Assembly: GCF_000246855.1 (NCBI RefSeq) | Contig: NC_016609.1 | Location: 2,790,001-2,854,000 of the forward strand | DNA from: Niastella koreensis GR20-10 | Lineage (GTDB): Bacteria; Bacteroidota; Bacteroidia; Chitinophagales; Chitinophagaceae | Direction of reading: 5' to 3' | Length of the DNA: 64,000 nt | Shown: positions 37,901-44,740 of the stretch, piece by piece | Position numbering within the stretch: position 1 is the first letter of the stretch | Layout of the letters: the number at the start of each line of letters is the position of its first letter | Notes under the pieces: generated by a model | What the model saw: the letters and a program-made list of their open reading frames with translations, nothing else | Database searches by the model: none | Told to the model about the DNA's origin: nothing | Position numbers and translations under genes: made by a program

Positions 37901-40900
37901 AAACATACCCGCAGCAACGGTCCTTCACCCAGATCAAAGGGACGAGCAAAGTCTTTCTTTATATATCCTGTCACATCTTCCCCATTGGTCAGATCGATAC
38001 AGTCAATCTTGAAATTAACTTCCGGCTGTATGAACTGTCGAACTTCTCCCTGCTCATCTTCCCTGAATACCGTTCGTAAGATCTCATGGCGGGCGATGAG
38101 TCTGGTGATGCTTTTTTCAAGGTCCATTATGTTTAACAGCCCCTCGAAAAGATAAGCACCGGGAACATTATACGCTACATTGCCCTCTTCAAACTGGCTC
38201 AATACCCATAGCCGTTGTTGCGCGGAAGACAGTGCATAACTATCCTGCTCAGGTGCTTTGGGGATGTTTAGGTATTCTGTTTTGGTTAATGTAGATAGTA
38301 GTAAGGCCTGTTCTTCCAGTACAGGATGAGAGAAAATATCTTTAAGGCCAACCTTTACACCAAATACTTTGTGTAACTGGCTGGTAAGCCGGATGGCTCT
38401 TAAGCTGTGGCCGCCCAGGTTAAAAAAATTGGCATACAAACCGATCTTCGCCGCCTCTATGCCCAGCACTTCACTCCATACCTCAGCCAACTGTATTTCG
38501 ATACTGTTTCGCGGCGCCTGGTGCGTATCATTTGAGCCTGAGTAGAGGAAGTCCGGTAAAGGAAGTAAATTTCTATCTACTTTACCATTTGCGGTAAGCG
38601 GAAGCGCCTCCAGTTGTATGTAGTGCGCCGGCAGCATGTAAGCCGGCAGTGTTTTAGCCAGGTGTTCCGTAAGTAAAACCGTGCCTGGCTCCGTGTTGCT
38701 TACTATATAGGCAATCAGTTCTTTTTGTGCGTCACTGCCGGTGCGTGGCACCACTACTGCATTGGTTATATCGCTGTGTTGTTGTAATACCTGTTCGATT
38801 TCGCCCAGCTCAACGCGGTACCCCCGGATCTTCACCTGGTCGTCTTTACGGCCGGTAAAAATGATCACGCCTTCATTTGTCCAGTAACCGGTATCGCCGG
38901 TGCGGTACATCCGTTCGCCTGCTTTAACCGGGTTGGGTACAAACTTTTCGGCAGTCAGTTCGGGTTGGTTCAGGTAACCCCGGGCCAGGCCATCGCCCCC
39001 CACACAAATTTCACCGGCCACTCCTATGCCGCATAATTGTCCATTTTTATCGAGGATATATGCCGTGCTGTTGTTGATGGGACGGCCTATAGGAATAATT
39101 GTTTGTTCACTACCAATTTCATGAGTCAGCGAGAAGGTGGTATTTTCAGTAGGGCCATAACCGTTTATGATACGTAACGAAGGATAGGCTTGTTTTAAGC
39201 GATTGATATGTACGGGTGACAGTTTATCGCCACCGGCAATCACTGTTTTCAAAGTGGCAAACAACCCGATATTACCGTCTACCAGTTCATTTAACCAGCC
39301 GGCCGTGAACCACATGGTATCTACCTGTTTTGTTTTGATTGCTGCTGCAAGCAGCGAGTGGTCGAGCAGCGTTTCCCGGCTGCACATCACCAGGCTGCCA
39401 CCGGTGAGCAACATGCTCCAGTATTCGAAGGTAGTGGCATCGAAGGAGATGGCGCCGGTGGACAATAGTGTTTCATTCCCTGTTAATGGAACAAAATTGC
39501 AGGGCAGTACCAGGCGCAGCACACTTCGCTGTTCTACCAGCGTGCCTTTGGGCTGTCCTGTAGAACCGGAGGTGTACATGACATAAGCCAGATCGGTTGC
39601 CTGGCTATCAACTGCCGGCATGCTCACTGGTGTGGAGAGATTGTCCAGTTGAATATCTATGGCAAAGAGGCCGCCTGTATAGTAATCGAGCTCAAAAAGG
39701 TGATCGCTTTGAGTGATGAGTACTTTGGCCCCGGTATCGTTTAGAATAAATTGTTTGCGCCCGTGCGGATAAGCAGGATCTATGGGCACATACGCCGCGC
39801 CTGCTTTGAGGATGCCCAAAATGGCTACCAGCAGTTTTTCCGAGCGGTCGACCATTACCCCTACCAGGTCGTTGCGGCCCACGCCATATTGCTGGCGCAG
39901 ATAGTGACCGAACTGGCTGGAACGTTCGTCGAGCTCTTTGTAAGTATATATATTGTCTTCAAATAATACAGCTGATTTATGCGGGGTGTTTATTGCCTGT
40001 TCGTTAAAGACCTGCGTTATTGTTTTGCTGGCCGGATAAACGACAGAGGTATCATTAAAGGCGCTCAACAAACGCTGTTTTTCCGGATCGCTGATATAAT
40101 TGAGGTTGTTTAAAGACGTTGCAGGAGCCGCAATGATGGAACCCAGCAGCTGCTCAAAATGTTGCAACAGTTGTATGGCCGTGTTATCTGTATAGATATC
40201 GGTGTTAAACACCAGGTCTACAAGCAGGTGGTTATCTACCTCAATAAAATTGAAGGCCAGGTCAAATTTGCTCACGGCATCCCTTACTGTTGTATAAGGA
40301 TGGATCGTCAGCGATTGGGTCAACTGTTCCGGTAAAGGTTTTACAGTTCCCATATTCTGTAACACAACCGATACATCAAAGAGCGGGTGACGGCTGAGGT
40401 CACGTTGCAGCGTAAGCTCATCTACCAACCGGTCGAAGGGATACACCTGGTGTGCATAGGCATCCAATGTGCGGTTACTGACAGCAGCCAGTAAGTCAAT
40501 AAAACTATCGTCGCCTTTAAATTGGTTGCGCAGCGCCAGTGTATTGAGGAAATTACCCAGCTGGCCTTCTAGCTCAACATGTTCTCGACCGGCTATCTGG
40601 CTGCCTGTTATAATATCTTCCTGACCGGTGTACCGGTATAACAAGGTGTTCACCGCAGCCAGTAAGCCCATAAACAGGGTAGCATGGCGTTCTTTTACCA
40701 GCTGCTTCAGTGCTGCGGTGAGTTCTGCGTTCAATTGGCGGGTGATGGATTGACCCACATAAGTTTTTGCAGCCGGACGGGTTTTAGTTCCGGGCAACTC
40801 CAGTACGGGTAGTTCGCCTGCAAACTGCTGCAGCCAGTAAGCCCGGTGCACCGCCAGGGTATCACCACTCAATTGCTGGTGCTGCCAGTGTGCATAATCC

Positions 40901-43900
40901 CTGTATTGAATACGAAGCGGCGCGAGGCTGTTATCACCGCTATATAATTGTAACAGCTCATCGATCAGTATGATCATAGATACCCCATCACTAATGATAT
41001 GGTGCATCACAAAACTGACAATCCATTTGCCAGCTGTTAACTGGTATAAACATACCCGCAGCAACGGTCCTTCACCCAGGTCAAAGGGACGAGCAAAGTC
41101 TTTCTTTATATATCCTGTCACATCTTCCCCATTGGTCAGATCGATACAGTCAATCTTGAAATTAACTTCCGGCTGTATGAACTGTCGAACTTCTCCCTGC
41201 TCATCTTCGCGGAACACGGTACGCAGGACCTCATGGCGTTTGATTAGGGTATTAAAGGCCTGCTCAAACGCCGCTACCTGTAACCTGCCTGTAAACTCAT
41301 AGGCTGCCGGTATATTATAGGCTACATTGCCATCTTCAAACTGGCTCAGTACCCATAGCCGTTGTTGCGCGGAAGACAGTGCATAACTATCCTGCTCAGG
41401 TGCTTTGGGGATGTTTAGGTATTCTGTTTTGGTTAATGTAGATAGTAGTAAGGCCTGTTCTTCCAGTACAGGATGAGAGAAAATATCTTTAAGGCCAACC
41501 TTTACACCAAATACTTTGTGTAACTGGCTGGTAAGCCGGATGGCTCTTAAGCTGTGGCCGCCCAGGTTAAAAAAATTGGCATACAAACTGATCTTCGCCG
41601 CCTCTATGCCCAGCACTTCACTCCATACCTGCACCAGTTGCTGTTCTTTAGCATTCCGCGGCGCCACATAACTGGCAGTGCTTCCCAATTCCATACCTTC
41701 GGGTACAGGCAGTGATTTCCTGTCTGCTTTTCCACTGCTGTTTAAAGGTAAAGCATCAAGTTGCACGTAATAGGAAGGCAACATGTACGCAGGAAGGCTT
41801 TTACGAAGATGGGCTTCTATGTCGAAAACATTCAATTGTATATTGCTCACCAGGTAGGCGATCAGGTTCTTTTCACCGTCGTTTCCGGTACGGGCTACTA
41901 CTACTGCATCGCTTATATCACTGTGTTGTTGTAATACGTGTTCTATCTCACCGGTCTCTATCCTGTAACCACGGATCTTTACCTGATCGTCTTTACGGCC
42001 GGTAAATATGATCATGCCGTCGCTGGTCCAGTAACCGGTGTCGCCGGTGCGGTAGATCAATTCCGTCTTATTAAACGGGTTGGTCACAAATTTTTCAGCA
42101 GTCAGCTCCGGTTTGTTCAGGTAACCGCGCGCCAGGCCATCACCTCCTATACAGATCTCTCCCTGCACACCTACCGGTGATAACTGCCCCCGGGGATCCA
42201 GGATATACAATTGCGTATTCCAGATAGGACCGCCTATAGGAATAACCTGGTCGCCCCGATGCGTTGTATAAGCGCTGGCCTGTATGGACGCTTCGGTGGG
42301 CCCGTATAAATTATGTAAGGGGATATTCAATTGTTCATACCACCGTTCAACAGTGCCAGCGGTTAAGGCTTCACCGATCGTCATCACATTTGTTACACTG
42401 CGCATGCTGTGGCGTAAAACATCGTTATCAAAACCATACGCCAAAAAACTGTTCAACATAGAGGGAACAAAATGCACACAGGTAACGCCTTCCGAACTGA
42501 TGAGGGACAGTAACTTTTCAGGCGAAGCCACCTCGTCGGGCGAACATAACACCTCGCTGGCGCCAAAGCACAGGGGAAGGAATAACTCTGATACCGATAC
42601 ATCGAAAGTGAACGAGGTCTTCTGCAGAATAATATCATCAGGCGTGAAGCCATAGTGCTTCCACATCCAGTTCAAACGGCTTACAACGCCGCGATGCTCC
42701 AGCATGCAGCCTTTTGGCCGGCCGGTAGAACCTGAAGTGTAGATCACATACATCAGGTTGCGGCTGCCGGCAACCGGTGGAAGATCGGAATCGTTGTACG
42801 TAAATAATATATTTTTTAGCTGTTCCAGTGCTGCTGTATCCAGCACGGCTTTACAATGGCTGTCAGCCAGTATATACTCAATGCGTTCGTGCGGATAGGT
42901 TGGATCAATGGGTACATAGGCGCCACCGGCTTTCAACACCCCGAGTAAACAGATCACCTGCCAGTCGCTCCGTTCCAACTGCACCCCTACCAGGTCATCA
43001 GCTCCTATCTTAAACTGTTTACGCAGGTGGCGTGCCACGCGGTTTGAAAGGCTGTTCAGTTCCCGGTACGTAAGGTGCGTATTTCCATATACGAGGGCTA
43101 TCTTCTCAGGGCTAAGTAATACTTGTTCTTCAAATAATGCGGTTACCGTCTTTTGCGTAGGGTAACCCGTTTCGGTATCGTTAAACGACGCTGTTAATTC
43201 CTTCACCTCTTCGGGCGCCAGGAATTGAAGTTGATCGAGTGCCGTTGCGGGAGAGGCAATTATGGATGTAAGCAGGTTTTCCAAATGCCCCATCAACCTG
43301 TTTATGCTGCTTTCATTGAAAATATCGGCATTGTAGGTAAGGTCTACACTTATTGCATCACCTGTTTCGGCAAAGTCGAACTGCAGGTCAAACTTACTGC
43401 TCAGCGCCAGATCCCCTGTATACGCTTCCATGCTGGTTTTGCCTGTTCCAGTATTGTCTGCATAGTTGTGCAATACCACCATTACGTCAAACAAGGGATG
43501 ACGGCTCAGGTCGCGCTGTAAATGCAATTCATCAACCAGCGCATCAAAAGGATAAACCTGGTGTGCATAGGCGTTCAGCGTATGTTCACGAACGAATGAT
43601 AATAATTTTTCATAGCTGTCGCTTCCCCGGAACTGGCAACGCAGGGCCAGTATGTTCATATATAAGCCTATCTGGTCCTCCAGATCAATATGTTCGCGGC
43701 CGGCAACCGGCGTTCCAATTATAAGATCTGTTTGAGCGGTGTAACGGTACAATAAGGCGTTCACGGCCGCCAGCAATCCCATAAACATCGTTGCATCCTG
43801 CTCTTTAACCAGGCGCTTCAGGCCATCCCTTAGTTCTTTATTGAACAACCTGCTTTTTTTGCCGCCGGTAAACGATTTTACCAATGGCCGGGCGTTATCG

Positions 43901-44721
43901 CTCAATAACTCCAGCACAGGCAGCTCACCCGAAAACCGGTTCAGCCAGTATTTTCGATGCGCTTCCAGTTTTTCTCCACTCAATTGCAAGGCCTGCCAGT
44001 GCGCGTAATCCTTGTATTGCACCCGTAACGGCTCAAGAGCATCCGCTCCGTTATAAAACTGCAGCAGTTCTCTTATGAGCACCCCCATTGACCAGCCATC
44101 GCTGATGGTGTGGTGCATTACAAAACTTAAGATCCATTTGTTATCTGTTAACTGGTAAACCGTTGCTTTTAACAATGGACCTGTTGACAGATCGAACACA
44201 TGGCTAAAATCCCGGTTTAACAATTCATGAACGGGTACTGTATTATTACGAAGATCAGTGAATGTAATATTGAAGTTGCCTGAAGCCTGAATCCACTGCC
44301 GCACTTCCCCCTGCTCGTCTTCCCTGAATACCGTGCGCAGTATTTCATGACGGCTTATCAATAAATTAAAACTCCGGTCGAGCGCTTCCCTGTTCAATTG
44401 CTCTTCAAACACAAAGGCGCCCGGGATGTTATACGCGATATTGCCCGATTCGAACTGGCTTAATACCCATAACCGGCGCTGTGCCGGAGATAAGGGATAG
44501 CTGTCTTGTACGGGTACCGGCGGAATACGGACTGCAAAAGAATCCAAAAAACCCTTTTGTTCGTTCTTTAAAAGGAATTGAATTAGCTCTTTCCTGTTCT
44601 CTTTTATTCTTGTTATAAGGTCTGCATTTACCTGAGCGCCGCTGGCAAATACTTTCAATTCGCCCGCAACTACTTCAAGCAATACATTATTATCCGCTAT
44701 GTCCTTTAATAAGCTGTTCAT
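28942..44721 (-). CDS. NRPS 2: five C-A-T modules
   Basis: A 5259-aa protein: TubC-type docking domain (1-55), then five C-A-T modules with carrier serines near residues 1054, 2103, 3152, 4187 and 5214. All five C domains keep HHxxxDG. Pocket residues by eye: A1 DVSHMILIQK (Ser-like scaffold with changed pocket, unassigned); A2, A3 and A4 DAFWIGGTFK (Val); A5 DLTKIGHIGK (Asp). There is no E domain. Modules 2 and 3 are almost identical DNA over about 3 kb, evidence of recent duplication. The C-terminus ends in LLWLKR, similar to MLWLKNEQ near the end of the FAAL-ACP protein, perhaps a docking motif. The start lies 19 bp after NRPS 1. Confidence 0.96.
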   Translation of the reverse strand: MNSLLKDIADNNVLLEVVAGELKVFASGAQVNADLITRIKENRKELIQFLLKNEQKGFLDSFAVRIPPVPVQDSYPLSPAQRRLWVLSQFESGNIAYNIPGAFVFEEQLNREALDRSFNLLISRHEILRTVFREDEQGEVRQWIQASGNFNITFTDLRNNTVPVHELLNRDFSHVFDLSTGPLLKATVYQLTDNKWILSFVMHHTISDGWSMGVLIRELLQFYNGADALEPLRVQYKDYAHWQALQLSGEKLEAHRKYWLNRFSGELPVLELLSDNARPLVKSFTGGKKSRLFNKELRDGLKRLVKEQDATMFMGLLAAVNALLYRYTAQTDLIIGTPVAGREHIDLEDQIGLYMNILALRCQFRGSDSYEKLLSFVREHTLNAYAHQVYPFDALVDELHLQRDLSRHPLFDVMVVLHNYADNTGTGKTSMEAYTGDLALSSKFDLQFDFAETGDAISVDLTYNADIFNESSINRLMGHLENLLTSIIASPATALDQLQFLAPEEVKELTASFNDTETGYPTQKTVTALFEEQVLLSPEKIALVYGNTHLTYRELNSLSNRVARHLRKQFKIGADDLVGVQLERSDWQVICLLGVLKAGGAYVPIDPTYPHERIEYILADSHCKAVLDTAALEQLKNILFTYNDSDLPPVAGSRNLMYVIYTSGSTGRPKGCMLEHRGVVSRLNWMWKHYGFTPDDIILQKTSFTFDVSVSELFLPLCFGASEVLCSPDEVASPEKLLSLISSEGVTCVHFVPSMLNSFLAYGFDNDVLRHSMRSVTNVMTIGEALTAGTVERWYEQLNIPLHNLYGPTEASIQASAYTTHRGDQVIPIGGPIWNTQLYILDPRGQLSPVGVQGEICIGGDGLARGYLNKPELTAEKFVTNPFNKTELIYRTGDTGYWTSDGMIIFTGRKDDQVKIRGYRIETGEIEHVLQQHSDISDAVVVARTGNDGEKNLIAYLVSNIQLNVFDIEAHLRKSLPAYMLPSYYVQLDALPLNSSGKADRKSLPVPEGMELGSTASYVAPRNAKEQQLVQVWSEVLGIEAAKISLYANFFNLGGHSLRAIRLTSQLHKVFGVKVGLKDIFSHPVLEEQALLLSTLTKTEYLNIPKAPEQDSYALSSAQQRLWVLSQFEDGNVAYNIPAAYEFTGRLQVAAFEQAFNTLIKRHEVLRTVFREDEQGEVRQFIQPEVNFKIDCIDLTNGEDVTGYIKKDFARPFDLGEGPLLRVCLYQLTAGKWIVSFVMHHIISDGVSMIILIDELLQLYSGDNSLAPLRIQYRDYAHWQHQQLSGDTLAVHRAYWLQQFAGELPVLELPGTKTRPAAKTYVGQSITRQLNAELTAALKQLVKERHATLFMGLLAAVNTLLYRYTGQEDIITGSQIAGREHVELEGQLGNFLNTLALRNQFKGDDSFIDLLAAVSNRTLDAYAHQVYPFDRLVDELTLQRDLSRHPLFDVSVVLQNMGTVKPLPEQLTQSLTIHPYTTVRDAVSKFDLAFNFIEVDNHLLVDLVFNTDIYTDNTAIQLLQHFEQLLGSIIAAPATSLNNLNYISDPEKQRLLSAFNDTSVVYPASKTITQVFNEQAINTPHKSAVLFEDNIYTYKELDERSSQFGHYLRQQYGVGRNDLVGVMVDRSEKLLVAILGILKAGAAYVPIDPAYPHGRKQFILNDTGAKVLITQSDHLFELDYYTGGLFAIDIQLDNLSTPVSMPAVDSQATDLAYVMYTSGSTGQPKGTLVEQRSVLRLVLPCNFVPLTGNETLLSTGAISFDATTFEYWSMLLTGGSLVMCSRETLLDHSLLAAAIKTKQVDTMWFTAGWLNELVDGNIGLFATLKTVIAGGDKLSPVHINRLKQAYPSLRIINGYGPTENTTFSLTHEIGSEQTIIPIGRPINNSTAYILDKNGQLCGIGVAGEICVGGDGLARGYLNQPELTAEKFVPNPVKAGERMYRTGDTGYWTNEGVIIFTGRKDDQVKIRGYRVELGEIEQVLQQHSDITNAVVVPRTGSDAQKELIAYIVSNTEPGTVLLTEHLAKTLPAYMLPAHYIQLEALPLTANGKVDRNLLPLPDFLYSGSNDTHQAPRNSIEIQLAEVWSEVLGIEAAKIGLYANFFNLGGHSLRAIRLTSQLHKVFGVKVGLKDIFSHPVLEEQALLLSTLTKTEYLNIPKAPEQDSYALSSAQQRLWVLSQFEEGNVAYNVPGAYLFEGLLNIMDLEKSITRLIARHEILRTVFREDEQGEVRQFIQPEVNFKIDCIDLTNGEDVTGYIKKDFARPFDLGEGPLLRVCLYQLTAGKWIVSFVMHHIISDGVSMIILIDELLQLYSGDHSLAPLRIQYRDYAHWQHQQLSGDTLAVHRAYWLQQFAGELPVLELPGTKTRPAAKTYVGQSITRQLNAELTAALKQLVKERHATLFMGLLAAVNTLLYRYTGQEDIITGSQIAGREHVELEGQLGNFLNTLALRNQFKGDDSFIDLLAAVSNRTLDAYAHQVYPFDRLVDELTLQRDLSRHPLFDVSVVLQNMGTVKPLPEQLTQSLTIHPYTTVRDAVSKFDLAFNFIEVDNHLLVDLVFNTDIYTDNTAIQLLQHFEQLLGSIIAAPATSLNNLNYISDPEKQRLLSAFNDTSVVYPASKTITQVFNEQAINTPHKSAVLFEDNIYTYKELDERSSQLGHYLRQQYGVGRNDLVGVMVDRSEKLLVAILGILKAGAAYVPIDPAYPHGRKQFILNDTGAKVLITQSDHLFELDYYTGGLFAIDIQLDNLSTPLCMPAVDSQATDLAYVMYTSGSTGQPKGTLVEQRSVLRLVLPCNFVPLTGNETLLSTGAISFDATTFEYWSMLLTGGSLVMCSRETLLDHSLLAAAIKTKQVDTMWFTAGWLNELVDGNIGLFATLKTVIAGGDKLSPVHINRLKQAYPSLRIINGYGPTENTTFSLTHEIGSEQTIIPIGRPINNSTAYILDKNGQLCGIGVAGEICVGGDGLARGYLNQPELTAEKFVPNPVKAGERMYRTGDTGHWTNEGVIMFTGRKDDQVKIRGYRVELGEIEQVLQQHSDITNAVVVPRTGSDGQKELIAYIVSNTEPGTVLLTEHLAKTLPAYMLPAHYIQLEALPLNANGKVDRKKLPSPGEQETQPNTAYQAPGNDIERKLADVWSEVLGVNKEKISINDNFFSLGGHSLKAIRLATQLHREFEVKIALKDIFANPVLADQALLIAASGKTTFAAIPQAPVQDSYVLSSSQRRLWVLSQFEEGNVAYNVPGAYLFEGLLNIMDLEKSITRLIARHEILRTVFREGEKDEVRQFIKPPAPFAISYTDLRQDQQKLNALLEQDALHIFDLTEGPLLKAALYQLGDNKWVFSYVMHHIISDGVSMEVLMKELLQLYKGENELSPLRIQYKDYATWQQQQLNGEKMAAHRSYWRDRLGGELPVLELLTDRPRPAIKTYSGGQVNKQLGSDLYKGLKQLTHHQNATLFMGLLAAVNTLLYRYTGQEDIIIGSPVAGREHVDLEGQIGFYVNTLALRSRFKGGVSFIELLSDVRSQTLDAYTHQAYPFDQLAGELNLQHDRSRYPLFDVALALLQENPEVHNERFTDLQSVAYNTGTGVNSKFDLQFTFAEFGDNLDVTIIYNSDIYPAYTAQLMMGHLEQLLTAIIEDPSTALNKLNYLTAKERHHLIETFNSTADDYPRNKTIVDVFEWQAERSADKTAIVFGNTTLTYRQLNEEANRLAHFLKHNHRINPNDRVGIKLQRSEKLMIVILGILKAGAAFVPVLPEYPQHRIDYIAADSGCKMLIDEQVLTTFEKEKHNYSAANMPAVTTATSLAYIMYTSGSTGQPKGVMVEHRSVLRLVIPCNFVPLTGNETLLSTGAISFDATTFEYWSMLLTGGKLVFCSNDKLLDASLLAAEINEKKVDTMWFTAGWLNELVDRAIELFAGLKTVIAGGDKLSPVHINRLKEAYPSLRMVNGYGPTENTTFSLTHEIGNHAGELIPIGRPINNSTAYILDENGQLCGIGVAGEICVGGDGLARGYLNQPELTAGKFVPNPVKAGERMYKTGDMGRWLPDGTMVFIGRKDNQVKIRGFRVETGEIEHTLQQYAGVSAAVVTVHTGTEGEKELVAYIVSNKELNTSMLAGYLEKTLPAYMIPAHFVQLDALPLNNNGKVHKKALPAPEDHAMDTGNEYIAPRNAAEQQLVYIWSELLDKEKISVKDNFFLLGGNSIKATRLVTRLFKAFHVKVGLKEIFSHPVLEELALLVNAAAKTVYTDIVPVPVQPRYTLSSSQRRLWVMSRFEAASIAYNVPGAYVFEGALNIKALETAFATLIERHEILRTIFKEDKAGDVWQEIQAPAPFQIGYTDLRDNKERVHDLVQGDFAYPFNLAEGPLLRAALYRLADNKWVFSYVMHHIISDGLSMNVLINELLELYNGEHDLAPLRIQYKDYACWQQQQLKGEGFQAHRTWWMEQFAGQLPVLNLVGDMPRPAIKTYAGGRVTRRLNARLCNEFKGLLQKQQATLFMGLLAAVNTLLYRYTGQEDIIIGSSVSCRDHLELENQIGFYINALALRSRFKGEDSFESLLALIHKLTLDAYSHQSYPFDELVEQLKLPRDVARNPLFDVVLVLQESESKRKFHSLGDLAVTDYAEGKSLTCRFDLTFDFKIIGDGIEAALIYNSDIFYRSTAERILNHLEQLLGAVIQSPLVPLNRLDYLTAAEKKHLIIELNDNNIPYPANKTIAHLFTEQAAKTPANLALVYGDVKLTYKELNEQSNQLAHYLLNKYGINRGHLVAIALERSEKMIIAMLAILKAGAAYIPIDTEFPKDRIDYMISDSKCKALLDGEEFERFSTGRSDFPITEIETVSGPEDLAYVVYTSGSTGKPKGVMISHRALVDYSYGIRGRTNIEDCNSFGLVSTIAADLGNTIIYTSLLIGGALHIFSAADVKNPDNMSRANIDCLKIVPSHYAALQGKGKLFAPRKCLIFGGERLTPDILEIIRSGGGQCQVFNHYGPSETTIGKLVKHIDLSSSEVISLGRPFGNNYVYMLDNDLQLVPQGVVGEICIGGHGLGNGYMNQPELTAQKFVPDPFKPGAFIYRTGDLGRLLTDGNIAFLGRKDDQVKIRGFRIEPGEIEQVLLRYTGIEQAVVMPAGNEGLVSYFTGTTEISINTLRAWLFRKLPAYMIPSWIIQLDKIPITLNGKIDRSLLPALSENNKSAGYVAARNDIEENLVLMWSEVLGGGKDTIGVKDNFFELGGHSISAIKVTLKVRELYEVDLDITEFMNNPDIESIGEEIQNLLWLKR
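34911..35063. repeat. 153-bp identical patch, copy a (NRPS 2 module 4 C domain)
   Basis: Identical at every base to 38058-38210, offset 3147 bp. It encodes the start of the C domain in NRPS 2 module 4 (EEGNVAYNVPGAYLFEG to LIARHEILRTVFRE). Confidence 0.9.
35453..38483. repeat. 3-kb module duplication, copy a (NRPS 2)
   Basis: Near-identical to 38600-41630, offset 3147 bp. It covers A and most of C of module 3 and extends through the module 2 carrier domain. It is broken only by a divergent patch from about 38058 to 38187. Confidence 0.88.
38058..38210. repeat. 153-bp identical patch, copy b (NRPS 2 module 3 C domain)
   Basis: Identical at every base to 34911-35063. It interrupts the otherwise near-identical module 2/3 duplication, which is what a gene-conversion tract would look like. 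Confidence 0.9.
38600..41630. repeat. 3-kb module duplication, copy b (NRPS 2)
   Basis: Partner of 35453-38483. Both copies encode a Val-type adenylation domain (pocket DAFWIGGTFK), so the duplication directly added a second Val to the predicted product. Confidence 0.88.
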
Positions 44722-44740
44722 ACTGGAACTTGTTACGCTG

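Noticed and set aside
28896-44740. Internal promoters or terminators between the NRPS genes
   Set aside because: The gaps are only 46 and 19 bp and contain no hairpin with a T run that I can see.
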